A DNA stretch of 64,000 nucleotides, taken from assembly GCA_029931535.1 (NCBI GenBank), contig JAQPZY010000700.1, positions 248,001 to 312,000 of the forward strand, in the 5' to 3' direction. The stretch comes from Margaritifera margaritifera. Its lineage: Eukaryota > Mollusca > Bivalvia > Unionida > Margaritiferidae. Positions 26,797-39,500 of this stretch are shown here, piece by piece (position 1 is the stretch's first letter; each line of letters begins with the position of its first letter). The translations under genes and the position numbers were made by a program. Below the pieces are notes generated by a model, which saw nothing but the letters and a program-made list of their open reading frames with translations, was not told the origin of the DNA and searched no databases.

Positions 26797-27361
26797 ATCT
26801 CAGCTATTTCTGCGAGACAAAATACATGAGCCATAGGATTTACCACGAAGTTGCGAATGTTTTCAAAATCCATTCTACACCATCGCTTCTAAATAAAACA
26901 CCAGAACTTATGAAGTTTGTTCAAATTCCTCACGGTGGGTTACCTTCCATGCTGAAAGAGTAGTGTGAAGCCATTTGCAACTTCGAGGTCGATCCTACAA
27001 ATCATACCTCCTATATATTTCGATAGTTTGGTTCCCCTGCTATGTACGATCCTTGCATTCGCACTCCGCTATACGAAGACTTCGTGTAGCAGAGTGCGAC
27101 TGGACGGAGCATACAAAGCAGGAAACCAGACTAGTATATCGAGAGATACCATTCGGATTACCTCGCCTAGTTACAATAAGGATTAACAGAGAAGTTACGA
27201 ATAATCGACCTTTTTTTTAATAATTATTATTCGTAATTTCTCCGAAGTCGAATAGATTTGCTTTCTTTTTTGCTTGCGGAGAAATTTTCGGCGAACAAAA
27301 TGTACGAGTTTTATGTAAATACATCTGAGGCATATTTTTGTCTCGCAGAAATAGCCGAGAT
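26797..27361. repeat. Inverted repeat pair upstream of NAT9
   Basis: CTCAGCTATTTCTGCGAGAC at 26799-26818 is mirrored, with one mismatch, at about 27338-27360 (GTCTCGCAGAAATAGCCGAG). The arms are about 27 bases, 520 bases apart. Inside are two tight hairpins, 27061-27097 (GCACTC-GCTA-ACGAAG stem) and 27188-27242 (GAGAAGTTACGAATAAT against its complement). The right arm ends about 100 bases before the NAT9 start codon. Confidence 0.7.
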
Positions 27362-27458
27362 TCCGATTGGTGAGAATCGGGGCTTTTTTGTATGTTGTTT
27401 ACACAAAACTAAAGGAATTCCGAATGCGTCCAACAAAACATTTGCTACACGTGTCGGA

Positions 27459-27535
27459 ATGAAGATCAACGAGTTTACGGCAATCATAGGCAAGAAGGCG
27501 GTTCTTGTACCTTACGAAGAAAAACACGTGCCAAA
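27459..27535 (+). CDS. NAT9: NAT9 exon 1 (start codon)
   Basis: It encodes MKINEFTAIIGKKAVLVPYE and then EKHVP plus two bases of Lys. The start context has G at -3. The donor is CCAAA|GTAGAA. Without splicing the frame ends at TAG one codon later (27537-27539), which supports the splice. Confidence 0.93.
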
Positions 27536-30500
27536 GTAGAACTGAAATTTATAATTTGGTTCCAATTTCTGCTTTTTTCCCCCTTTCTTTTAAGACCTTG
27601 ATCAAGGAAAAGCAATGTAGGGGTCCTACCTAGTCCTACAACGTAAGACGTCCACCGTGATATTTATGATGTTCGGGTGCAAACATCATAAATATCAGGG
27701 TGGAAATCTTACATTGTAGGACTAGGGTCCTACTGTATCACGGAGTCATTGTATATGACGCACATAAGTCATAAACACTTCTCCTTTTTAGAAATATACT
27801 CCGTATTTCATTTCAAACAAATTCACTAAAATATGTATATTAAATGTCGGTGATCTGTTGCGACTTTTTTCTGGCATACTTAACAACCAGGCGACCCTTT
27901 GTCCAAGTTTCGTGTGCTACGTCACGTGTTTTGACGTTCTTTTTATGAAACTTTTTTCCTAACAGTTGCACTTAAATTTATCATCTGCATTACAAAGATA
28001 TGGCAGAGCGACATTACTATCACATAGATTACAGAAGTTTATTGGGGAAAATCAAAGAAAGAAACTTAATTTGGCATTCTTAAAGCTGTTCTTAGTTTTA
28101 TCAAGATTTTGATGTTGGGAGAGTTTTCTTCTCAAAGGCTAAAAGAATCAAATTGGGAAACATTTTTATGGTATTATAAGAAAATATGTCACTTGTACAA
28201 TGTTGCATCTTGCATGCAGGATATTGGGTTTCCCTACCATTTTAGTTTGCCAATGCTCCACAGATCTTGACTCTGGTGCACCCCATGTCTGTGCTTTTAC
28301 ATCAGGGAAAATTTTAAAATCCACCTATTATTCTTTAGTGCATGTCTGTCAATGTCTTTTTTGATGCTAGAAATGGCCAAAGGTTATAAAAAAAACTTTC
28401 AGATGGCAATTAATTTTCATTTTAAAACAACATACAGCTTTCCTCCGTTATAACGCAGTACTTGGGGTCCATAAATACTGACACATTATGTACTAAACAG
28501 AGGTATAGCGAGAATGATGGAAAATTCTATGTATGAAGTGTGTATTGGGTGGGGGTTCGGTAAATAAAATGCCAATCAAACATACAGTAATAACGTAAGT
28601 TTTACACAATTTTTTTCTTTTCTTCACTTCATGGCATTTGTGATTTAAATTATCAAATATGTTTTAAAAAGGAAATAAAGATATAATACTAAGCTTCATG
28701 TTGTTTTCAATCAACTAATATTGTCATACATTTGATAGATCAGACCATATGAGTAACATTAAAACAATGATGTAACACCCACCTTTAATAAATATACTTG
28801 TCAGTCCTCATTTCTAATATACAACTGCAATATTGTCAAGTTTAAAGTGATTTAAATTGATGAAATATATCAATCACTTGGGGGACAAGAAAATTGTATG
28901 ACTAAATTCCAGTTGCATTTGAGGCCAAAGAATTTGATATTAAGAACATGATTTTTTAAAATTAAGATCTCAAAATTGCAATGATTGATCTGTAAAAATG
29001 CACAATGAGTAATGTCCATTCATTTTGGTCAATTAAATATATCTTCTTCAGTTTAGAGCACCAGTTATATATGCTGATTAGCAACTGATTGATGTCACAC
29101 CATGTTTAGTACACATTTAGCAATTTTTTGGCACAAAATTACAGAAAGAAAAAACTTACATGCATGTATGTAAACAATTTGAAATCAGTGATGTCAGAAA
29201 CAATCAGTTAACAAATAGTACTAATCGAAGTAGATTAAGCACTGTTCTCTCATCATGATGTGTATTCCTGGCTTCTACACTGGTTAACATGTACAGCATG
29301 ATGTGTATTCCTGGCTTCCACACTGGCTATCATGTACAGCAGGCATGTGCAGCTTCCTCCAGGGTGCGGGCCGGATAGTGATTTTGAAATGTGCCCGTAT
29401 GATGTAACTGGATAAAACCAGGTCGCAGGCCGGATGTGGCCCTTGGGCCATATGTTGCACATGTCTGATGTACAGCAAGCCTCTGGAAACAATTGTATAT
29501 GCCAGACATGTCTGATCATAACAATCTTTTGACCAATTGCTAACATTCATAGCTATGAACATAAATCATATTCTTTTTCTTATATTTAACTTCATAACTA
29601 TACAATCCACCAACAAAGCAGATAGGTAAACACTGCTGTGCCCAAGTGATCACATCTATATTGTTATGCATACTGTCGGGCTTCAAACAGAATCTTCACT
29701 TTATATTGTCGGCATTGCTATAACAATAAATACTGTTGCAAATTTGTTTTAAATAAAAGTAATGATGTAGGAAACTATAGGAATGTACAGATCAATCAAA
29801 CAAACAAATCGCCCATCCAAGTTTTGTTAATTGGTTAATTTCAAAAGTAAAATACTGTCAAGCATCAAATAGAATCTTCACTTTACATTGTCAGCATTGC
29901 TGTAAAAATAAATACCATTGCAACAGGTGTGAAATGGTCTTAGGGCTGTAACTTCTAACTGGGGATTATACAACCAAGTTTGGGAGTAGACCATTCAGTT
30001 CATGGGTAAGAGGGAGTCTCGATAAACAATTAAGTCATTTTCAGAAAGACTGGAAAGAAAAGGTGAAATAATCACAATTTAGATTGTAATGTAGGATGAT
30101 AACTATGGCTTTGTTCTTAATGTAAAGCAAAATAAGGGAATATAAAGTTTGCTTGCAAATGCATACCCTTCCATCCCTACAGCATGAATGTTCCAAAGTT
30201 AGTGACTAGCTAGCTACATGACATGTTGTGATGTAGCAGTAAGTACAGTGTCAAATGGACATTTCATGTACATCTAAAGCAATTGAAGCTGAGGTCTGCA
30301 TTTTAAAAACAAAAGGACAATTATAATGGTAATTTCATAGCTGTATAAAATAACTTGGAAACTAGAATAAAAATCTAATATATATAAGTTGGAGTTGACT
30401 TAATGAAGTAAGATGAAGGTGGAAGAAGAGGGGTATGCCTTTGACAGGTCAGATGTCCGACAGTGGTGCACAGTATTTCCAGACCTGTGATGTATACATG

Positions 30501-33500
30501 TAGTAGTTGACACAGATCGATTATAATAGTGGCGCATTAGAAGCATGGGTAATTTTTGGTGTGCAATAGCCTGTTAGGAATATAGTATCTGATATTGACT
30601 GAATACAATAGTGGCTAATTAGAGTCCAAGGTTGATTGTAAAAACACATTGTGGCGATGTGAAAATCAGGTACTGTACAATGGTTGTGATGTAAAGTTTT
30701 TGGGTGATGTTTTTTCAAAATTTTATTTTAAAAAAATGTCACTTTCCATTTCATTGCTGTGTCGTAGAAAAGCACACTATAAAGGAGGAGAGCTGTATTC
30801 GGCAATCAAAACACTCAAGGTTTGTAGTAGTCTTCCAAGTTGCTGTGCAAGGCCACTGATGACTGCTAATGTAACATATTTTTACGGTTGAATTGATAAC
30901 AAAAGGGTCCAAATTTATGAGGTGAAAAACACTCTAAAAAAACAACAACACAGTTTGGCATTTAATTATTGAAATATTACTTTGAAAAGAAAAATAATGT
31001 AGAAAATAATGGGAATTATTATAATACAGGCTGGTACTTAATGAGTGAACACTAAAGTTAAATCAGAGATGAGAGCAAGATCTGGAACATAAAATTCTAT
31101 AGTGCAGCTCTTTTCAGGTGGACCAGGTATTCAGACGTGTTGGGTTTTTATGGATTACTTGAAAACATGAAACATTTACTGCAATAATGTCTGTGTCCAA
31201 GGAAAGATGATAGTGGGTACAGATGGCAAAATTAAGGTGGAAAAACTATCAAAGCAAATAAGATTTTCTTGTTATTACCTCACTTGACCATCGTCCAGCA
31301 ACAATTCCATATGGCCACTCTGAAGTCCATATTTCGGATCCGATTTGAATCAGACTTGAAATATGGGCTTAAATCATCAAAATCTTGCATGGGTTCAACA
31401 AGGAGTGAGATCCATATAGATTAATAAGGTAATCTTACATCTGATTTACTGACCTTGTTACCATTCTGGAGGCCAGATTTTTGATCCTATTTTGATCAAG
31501 CTTGGAATATATGCTTATATCATCAGTATGGAATATATGCTTATATCATCAATATCTCAGATGACTTTGACAATGGGCGAGATCAATACATATTAATGAG
31601 GTGGTCATGCATCTTATATTACCTGCATTTGTTACCGCTCTGGAGACTATATTTCTGATCCAATTTTGGTATGCTTATATCATCAAGCTCATGTACAGTT
31701 TTGATAATTAGTGAGATGCATGCTTATTTATGAGTTGATCTTGCATATGATTGGCTGAGCTTTTGGCACTCTGGAAGCCATATTTCTGGTCCGATTTTGA
31801 TCAGATTTTAAATATAGCCTTATATTATCAAGCTCTTGGATGAGTTCTGATAATGAGTGAGATCCAAGCATATTAGTGATGTAAACTTGCATCTGATTGT
31901 CTTAGCTTATCACCACAGTGGGAGTCATATTTGTGATCCAGTTTTGATAAAACTTGGAATTTATGCTTATATCATCAAGGCCTTGGAATGTTTGATCTAT
32001 GCATATTTATGAGGTGATCTTGCATGTGATTAGCTGAGCTCATTACCATACAGGAAGCCATAATGGTTCCGCTCTACAGTTTCACACTTTGCATAGGGTT
32101 TGAATTTTAAAGAAAGAGAATTTCCCAGGTTTTCCTCAATGGTTATCCTGGTTATCTAAAAGAGACTTTGTGTATCTTAGGTGGTGTTAAAAGAACTTTA
32201 AATTCCCTTTCTTTTGGTGTATGATTGATGGGTGTATTTTTGTTAAAGAGTATACAGCTTGGCCTTCAGATGTGCACATCTCAAAAGACTGCTAGCTCCA
32301 TTTGGTTATTTTCACTTCCTGGACTTCAAAGGTAAATTGGAAAAAAAATACGAGTAACTCATTTATTGTACTTTCAGAAACTGGTATTGTCTACTCTGGC
32401 AAAATTCATTTTCCCTATTTTAATAACTGCTAACGTTAGTGTACTTTGGACTTGTTCAGGCTCATGTTTTGAGTACATGGGAGCAGCCATTTTGATAGCT
32501 ATCTGCTTTAGATAGTGCATAGTTTCCATAATTACCAGAAGGTAAAATTTTTAGTTACAGTACATTAAAGTGGCATAGAGGTATGCCAACATTCTCTCCA
32601 TTGTGCATGTTGCCAGTACAAACATTTTAAACCGTATATGGGTCCCTCTCTCAAAATTACATAATAACTGCAGAGCAAAGCCAATTCTGATTGATTTTGA
32701 TCAAAATTGGAATATGGGATTGTTACCACTCTTGAAGCCATATTTTTGATCTTTTTGGTTTATTATCATCAAGATCATGAATGATTTCTTTTATGAGCAA
32801 GAGAATGTGAGTATTAATTATGCCTTTAGAAAGAATTTTTATCAGGATATAGTAAAATAGGTAAAATCAACATTATATAAAGTTTGGGAGATAGTTTATG
32901 TAGGATGTGTTCTTTCAATACTACATAAGTTTGCTTAGTGAAATGGGCAACTATCAAGTTATGCAAGACAGGGTGAGTGATATCAGGCCCACTTGGCACT
33001 TATTTATTTTACCACTACTAGTGCATTAAGTACCATCTAATATCTATATTTGTCCCTTTGAAATTTTGTGTGTCCCTCAAATTTGGATGAAAGCAGGAGA
33101 CATTGTCTTCTGACCCTGGGAACCTAGCTGTAACACTGCTTTTCTGTCCACATGAATAAATGTTGACAAGTATAAAGAAATGTGGTGATCATTACATCAT
33201 TGAAAGATGCATTCTCTTGAGAACCACGAGTTTATGACACTTTGTCAAAACAAAGGAGCGTCAAAACAGGAGATGGGACAGTACCACAAAGAACTACAGA
33301 GGAGGCACAAAGGACACAATTGATAAGAAAGGATGCACAAAGTTCACACAAATTATCACAAATAAAGCGATTAACAACAAAGGAGGTTGTAAAATTCACA
33401 AAGGAAATACATAAGCAAACTATTCACCATAATTTTGGACACATAGTCACAATGATGACACTTTAGACTAATCAGATGAACATGTGCCCAGAAGGACCAT

Positions 33501-36500
33501 AAACTCAAAAAGTACCCTCAAGTGGTGGGGTGGGGGTAAAGTAAAAAATGTTACATGATGCATCAGGTAAATTTAATGAGAAAATAAAATGTACTTATTA
33601 TGTACCTCAATTCAGATAAAAGAGATGTTTTTGTTATTGTGGGTTTAATGCCATTTTTCAGCACATGATAGGCTATATATGGCGGCCAGTTTTATCTGGT
33701 GGAGGAAGAACCCAGGCAAACCCTGGGAAGAACCACCAGCCCATGGAAAGCTACTGGCAAGCTTTCTCACATGTCCACACTGTCCGAGCCCGAGACTCGA
33801 ACCTATGTGGACAGAGGTAAGATGGCAGTGATCGGTAAAGGCGAGTGCCTTAGACCACTTTGCCATCCGGGGGCCCGATAAAAGAGATGTAAATAAAAAC
33901 TTATAATATAGATTGCAGCATTTGAGTATATCTTAAAAGTAGCTATGAAATGCAAAGATCTTTGATAAAATATTAATCATAAGTAATATGTGTAGTATGA
34001 AATAAAGGGCTATAAACTAGAGTACACAAATGCTGAATTATGCTTACATCAAAGGCATTAAACCAAGTGAAACAAATGAATTTTTTTTTTTTTCAGAGAT
34101 GAATGAAAATTTTGTAAGGAAAAGATAAGGTCCTTCGTGTTTCTTTTGTGCCTTGTTTGTGGTCCTCTGTGATATTTAGTAGCACTGCAATGGCAGGCCT
34201 CTCTGACGGTCACAACTTGTTAATCTCTACTTGCCAGTTTATAATATAGCCACAGGTCAGGGTTTGTGTATGGCTATGTAACATGTATAATTGAGAATGA
34301 TGGATATCATGGAGCAGATGTCAGTTATAATTTGCCAGGATATCAAGGGGCAGGCATATGTCAGCAGATGTATGTTACAATTTACCAGTATGTCATACTG
34401 CATGCAGATGTCTGTTACAATTTGCATTGAAATGATGGATATCATGGGGCAGGCAGATGTCAGCAGACTTCAGTTACATGTTGCCAGGATATCATGGAGC
34501 AGGCAGATTTCTGTTACAGTTTGCAGTGAAATGATATATATCTTGCGGTGGGCAGATGTCTTACAATTTGCCAGGATATCATGAGGCGGGCAGATGTCAG
34601 CAGACATCAGTTACAATTTGCATTGAAATGATGGATATCATGGGATGGGCTGATGTCAGCAAATGTCTGTTACAATTTGCATTGAAACAATGGATATCAT
34701 GGGTCAGGCAAATTGTCAACAGATGTCTGTTAAAATTTACCAGGCTTTCAAAGAATATAACAATCAACTGCCATTTAGTATTTAAATTTTACACCCTATG
34801 GAGTGCACCATAATTCTCATCCTCTCTGTTCGCCTGCCTCAGAAGTAGCTGCTGCATGTAGAAAATATTGTACAAATTCTTTAGGTTTCTCCTGATATTA
34901 TCTCCAGAATTGCACCTTCTTGGAATCATTAGTAGGTAATTGTAATTTGTATGTGATAGGACTTAATTATTTGATAAACGTATTTGAACATTAAATGAAA
35001 TGTTGGTATCAATATCTAACTCCTGTTTAAGGTACCATGAGTGGATGAGGTCTGAGGAGTTACAGCAGCTGACAGCTTCAGAGCCTCTGACTATGGAGGA
35101 GGAAAAAGCCATGCAGAAAAACTGGAGGGAGGATGATAATAGTAATTCTTTTAATGCCTTTTTGCAAACAGTGACAGTAGTTCCTCTCTTAAAAAGCCTC
35201 AACCCATTCGAAAAAGCCTTCCCCACCTCTGATGAAAAGACACCTTGTCCTGCACCAAAGTAATACATTTTCACTATTTTTCTCCCTCTTCCATTCCCAT
35301 TAATAGGTAACCTTTGTCTTGTAGAAGGGATAGGTCTGTAAGAAGATGACCTTGGTCGTGTATAAGGGATAGGTCTGTAAGAAGATGACCTTTGTCATGT
35401 AGAAGGGATAGGTATGTAAGAAGATGAACTTTGTCTTGTAGAAGGGATAGGTCTGTAAGAAGATGACCTTTGTCATGTATAAGGGATAGGTCTGTAAGAA
35501 GATGACCTTGGTCGTGTATAAGGGATAGGCATGTAAGAAGATGACCTTTGTCATGTAGAAGGGATAGGTCTGTAAGAAGATGACCTTGGTCGTGTATAAG
35601 GGATAGGTCAGTAAGAAGATGACCTTTGTCTTGTATATGGGATAGTTCTGTAAGAAGATGACCTTTGTCTTTTAAAACCATATTTTTCACTAAAAAAATC
35701 CATACTTATTAAAGAACATAACTTGTATGACTCTGAAAAAATAAGGTGATGTGGCAGCCTGGTCATCTTGAAATTTTGTTGAATTATTGAAACTTCAAGT
35801 CATTGCATTTTTGTCTCACCCATGTATGTATAGCTAGATATTCGTATCAGATTTCTTGCAGCAATGGTGTTGGCGATGTTTGTTACAATTTTTAATATTC
35901 TATATTAAAGTATTTGCAAGTCAGATATAGTGTGGATACATTGTAGCACAGGATGGAGGTGAGATACCCTATTCTGAGAATCCTTGTTTACCCAAACATA
36001 ATGGTATGATATTTCTTACAGTAAGAATATATCTTTCAGTGAACTTTTAATGCTTTTATATGTGTTGCATGTTTATTGATTCTTTCCCTTTTTCAACAGA
36101 GTGTACATTCATTGTTTTGGATGCAGAGGTGTACAAGACAAAGGACACAGTCAATGAAATAGGTTAGATATGTTGATTTGTGTGTTTGAAACAAGGTTGA
36201 CAAAATGGAAAATGTAATCTTGCTGTATTCAGTGTTCCAATTAAAGTCCTGTTAATGCTGATACTTTAACCATACATGTCAGTGTTATCTTGTATACATT
36301 TTTATCTGATTACATTAATCCGTTTCCATGCTGGACTCTAATATTTGGGTAAAATGACAACTCTTTCCAGCCAGAATAGGGTGAAAATGGCGAAAATTGG
36401 GAGAAGTGAGTGTAGAAAGTTAAAGATGTATAATGTTCAAAATAGTCACTTTAAACTTATGTTTTTGCATATTTTCTTTTCAGGTAATTAAAATACTCAT

Positions 36501-39500
36501 GAAATGCTATTAAAAGTTTATAAACAAATTATAAAAACTTGTAATATTTTTGCTTCACTATAGTTGTTGTATAACATAAAATGGCATCTCAAAAATAGGT
36601 TACTTTTGAAAATTGGCAACAGTTTCCATAGTAGAAGTTCTTTACAAATATTTATAGGATGAAATATTGGATACATTTATACATTTTCTTAGTACCGGAG
36701 CTGAATGCATCCACTAAGTCATAATTTGCTTCTGATTGGGGTAAAACAAAATGCAATTTTTCACCTTTTTTTTCAATGTTCATGAGCAGAGTGTTGGCTG
36801 GTATTTGGTAGATATGAATGTAATTTCTGGTATTTATGATCATCAAAATTGACTACAGATTGGAACAAATGGGTGGGTGAATGTCCTGAAATCAATGCAA
36901 GGTGAAGTGAACTTTGATTTTTGGATCTATTTAGGTGAAATGACTCGAGGGCAACTATTTTGCCTGAACTGCCCCCTAGCATGAACCATGCATTAATTGC
37001 ATGATTTGTATACTAGCTTGATTTTAAATATTTAATTTGACAGTTGTACAAAACATAAGAGATGTAATGAATTTCTATAGTTGCAATTGTTTTTGACACA
37101 TCCCCCTCCTCCCCGAAAAAAGGGGCAAACAACACATCCTACATTCAGAATGGATACAAACTGCAGAATTAGGTTCCTTTTGATACATATTGTTCATTGT
37201 ATGATACCTAAGTTGGTAACATAGTTTCTCAACTTTTGCTACTTGGGGAAAGTCTCCGCAGTTTATGATATAAGATGTATAGAAGAGTGCATTCAAAATA
37301 TGGATTGAACCAACCTTTTTTGTCAGGCCACTTTAGTGGGAAGCGAGATATAGCAATCAGTTCTCCTGCTGCAGTAAGGTTTTGCTGAAAGTTTGCTATC
37401 ATCAATGCCTTGATTGTGTGCTTGACATGCAGACTCTGGCCTTCTTATTCATCTGTTTTTCTCTTTACAACATGTCCCCATTTTTCAGATGCCATGGTTG
37501 GTGATGTGAATCTTTTCTTCAATGACCCAGATGACCCCAGGTCAGCAGAAATAGAGATTATGATAGCAGGTACAGTGAGGCCTATTTACAAAGGACAGTT
37601 ATTATACAAGAAAATTTTTGTATGAACAGATGTGCATTACAGGGAAGAATTTCAGTTTATAACAATGTTACCCAAATTGTCAAGGAAGCTCACAGTATTC
37701 AAACTTGTGTTTGAAGATATTATGATTCCCACTATGACTTTTCTCACATTTGTCTTGATAGTGTTTATTATGGCATTATCATCCTTTTGTACATCTGTCC
37801 ATTTAACATTTGCTTGTAGGTCATTACTTACATTTTTTATAGATATAGATCATGACTAGACAGGTGCTTTGGTACATGGCTCAAAGGTCATTTGCAAGGT
37901 AAATTGTAACATTGCGACTTTATTTCTATGTCTGGGCTGTTTACAGATATAACTTTGACTGCCATCTTCTTTGACTGGAGGTAACATGAAACCAAATAAG
38001 TATATCTCTGTATTATTACATATATAAGGGGTAGGATAATAAAGTGTATGTGACTATAAAACAGTCAGCTGTGTTTGTATTAAGAAGTTTTTACTGTGCT
38101 TACTGGCACAAGAATAAGATATTACTACTAATAGAAATTGTGATATTTCGGCAACAAAGCAAGAGTTAGTATAATATTTCTGCCAAACATTACTGGGAAG
38201 TTGATGTAATAGCTCCATCTGTGTCATTACTGGGAAGATGATGTAATAGCTCCATCTGTGTCACTACTGGGAAGATGATGTAATAGCTCCATCTGTGTCA
38301 CTACTGGGAAGATGATGTAATAGCTCCATCTGTGACATTACTGGGAAGATGATGTAATAGCTCCATCTGTGCCATTACTGGGAAGATGATGTAATAGCTC
38401 CATCTGTGCCATTACTGGGAAGATGATGTAATAGCTCCATCTGTGCCATTACTGGGAAGATGATGTAATAGCTCCATCTGTGCCATTACTGGGAAGATGA
38501 TGTAATAGCTCCATCTATGTCATTACTGGGAAGATGATGTAATAGCTCCATGTATGCCATTACTGTGAAGATGATGTAACAGCTCCATCTATGTCATTAA
38601 TTTTCTGTGACATCATATGCAAGAAGGCATTAATGTTATTCATTCATTGAGAATCACAATATGTGAGGCTTTCATAACACAAAGATAGGAACATGAATTT
38701 TAAAGTTATAATATTTTGGTGTAGATTTCAATGAATGTTTTACAGAATAATGCTTTATGTCTTTAATTGGTATAAAGTATATAATATGTTATTGAATTTG
38801 TATTGAAAGTATTTGTGTGGACTTGTTGTTTTGGTGGGCTGACTTTTAAGCTCATCAGTCTCTGCCAATTCATTTTGTTCACACTAATATTTTCAGTACA
38901 AATTCAGTAATCCATACTTACAAACGCTGCAGACATTCAAAGTGTATGTTAAGAAATTTTAATATTGGACATACTTTCTCATTAAAATTTACATAAAAAA
39001 TTTTTTTTTGCTCTACTGGTCATAGAACAGAAGAGCTTATGGGATGGTATGTTGTCCATCATCCAACCATCCATTAGCACAAGTTTGTTATCGCTCCTTC
39101 TAAAATACTTGGAGTTTTGCCATGAAGCTTTACTCATACATTCATTCCATGGTCTAGTTGGTCCTAAATGAAAATGGTGTCACTCAGACATCCAATATGG
39201 CCACCACAGCAATCTTGTTATCACTACTCCTCCTTAATGGATGGTCATATCAACATGGGGTTTTTGCTAAAAGACTAATGATGTCTAGTTGGTCCAAAAT
39301 GATAATGGTGATGATCTGACATAAAATATACCTGCCACAATAGCAATCTTTAAATTATGATTATTGCTATTCCCCCTGAACAGAAATTCATATTGACATG
39401 GGGTTTTCACCAGAAGACTTCTTATAATGTTTAGTTGGTCCTGAATGAAACTTGTCATATCAGCATGGGGGTTTTCACTGAGAGACTTCTTATGATGTCT

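Noticed and set aside
26691..26963. 90-codon plus-strand frame near the NAT9 promoter
   Set aside because: It has a T-run-encoded core, no domain, and overlaps an inverted-repeat arm.
27258..27458. Upstream in-frame extension of NAT9
   Set aside because: The frame is open, but the conserved NAT9 start aligns with the ATG at 27459 and the upstream part overlaps an inverted repeat.
35274..35690. 138-codon minus-strand frame encoding a 13-residue repeat
   Set aside because: It is a by-product of a 39-bp intronic tandem array in NAT9; unit length divisible by three keeps it open.
38185..38605. Regular repeats considered as a CRISPR-like array
   Set aside because: Units are contiguous without unique spacers and the window is clearly an animal genome; it is a minisatellite.
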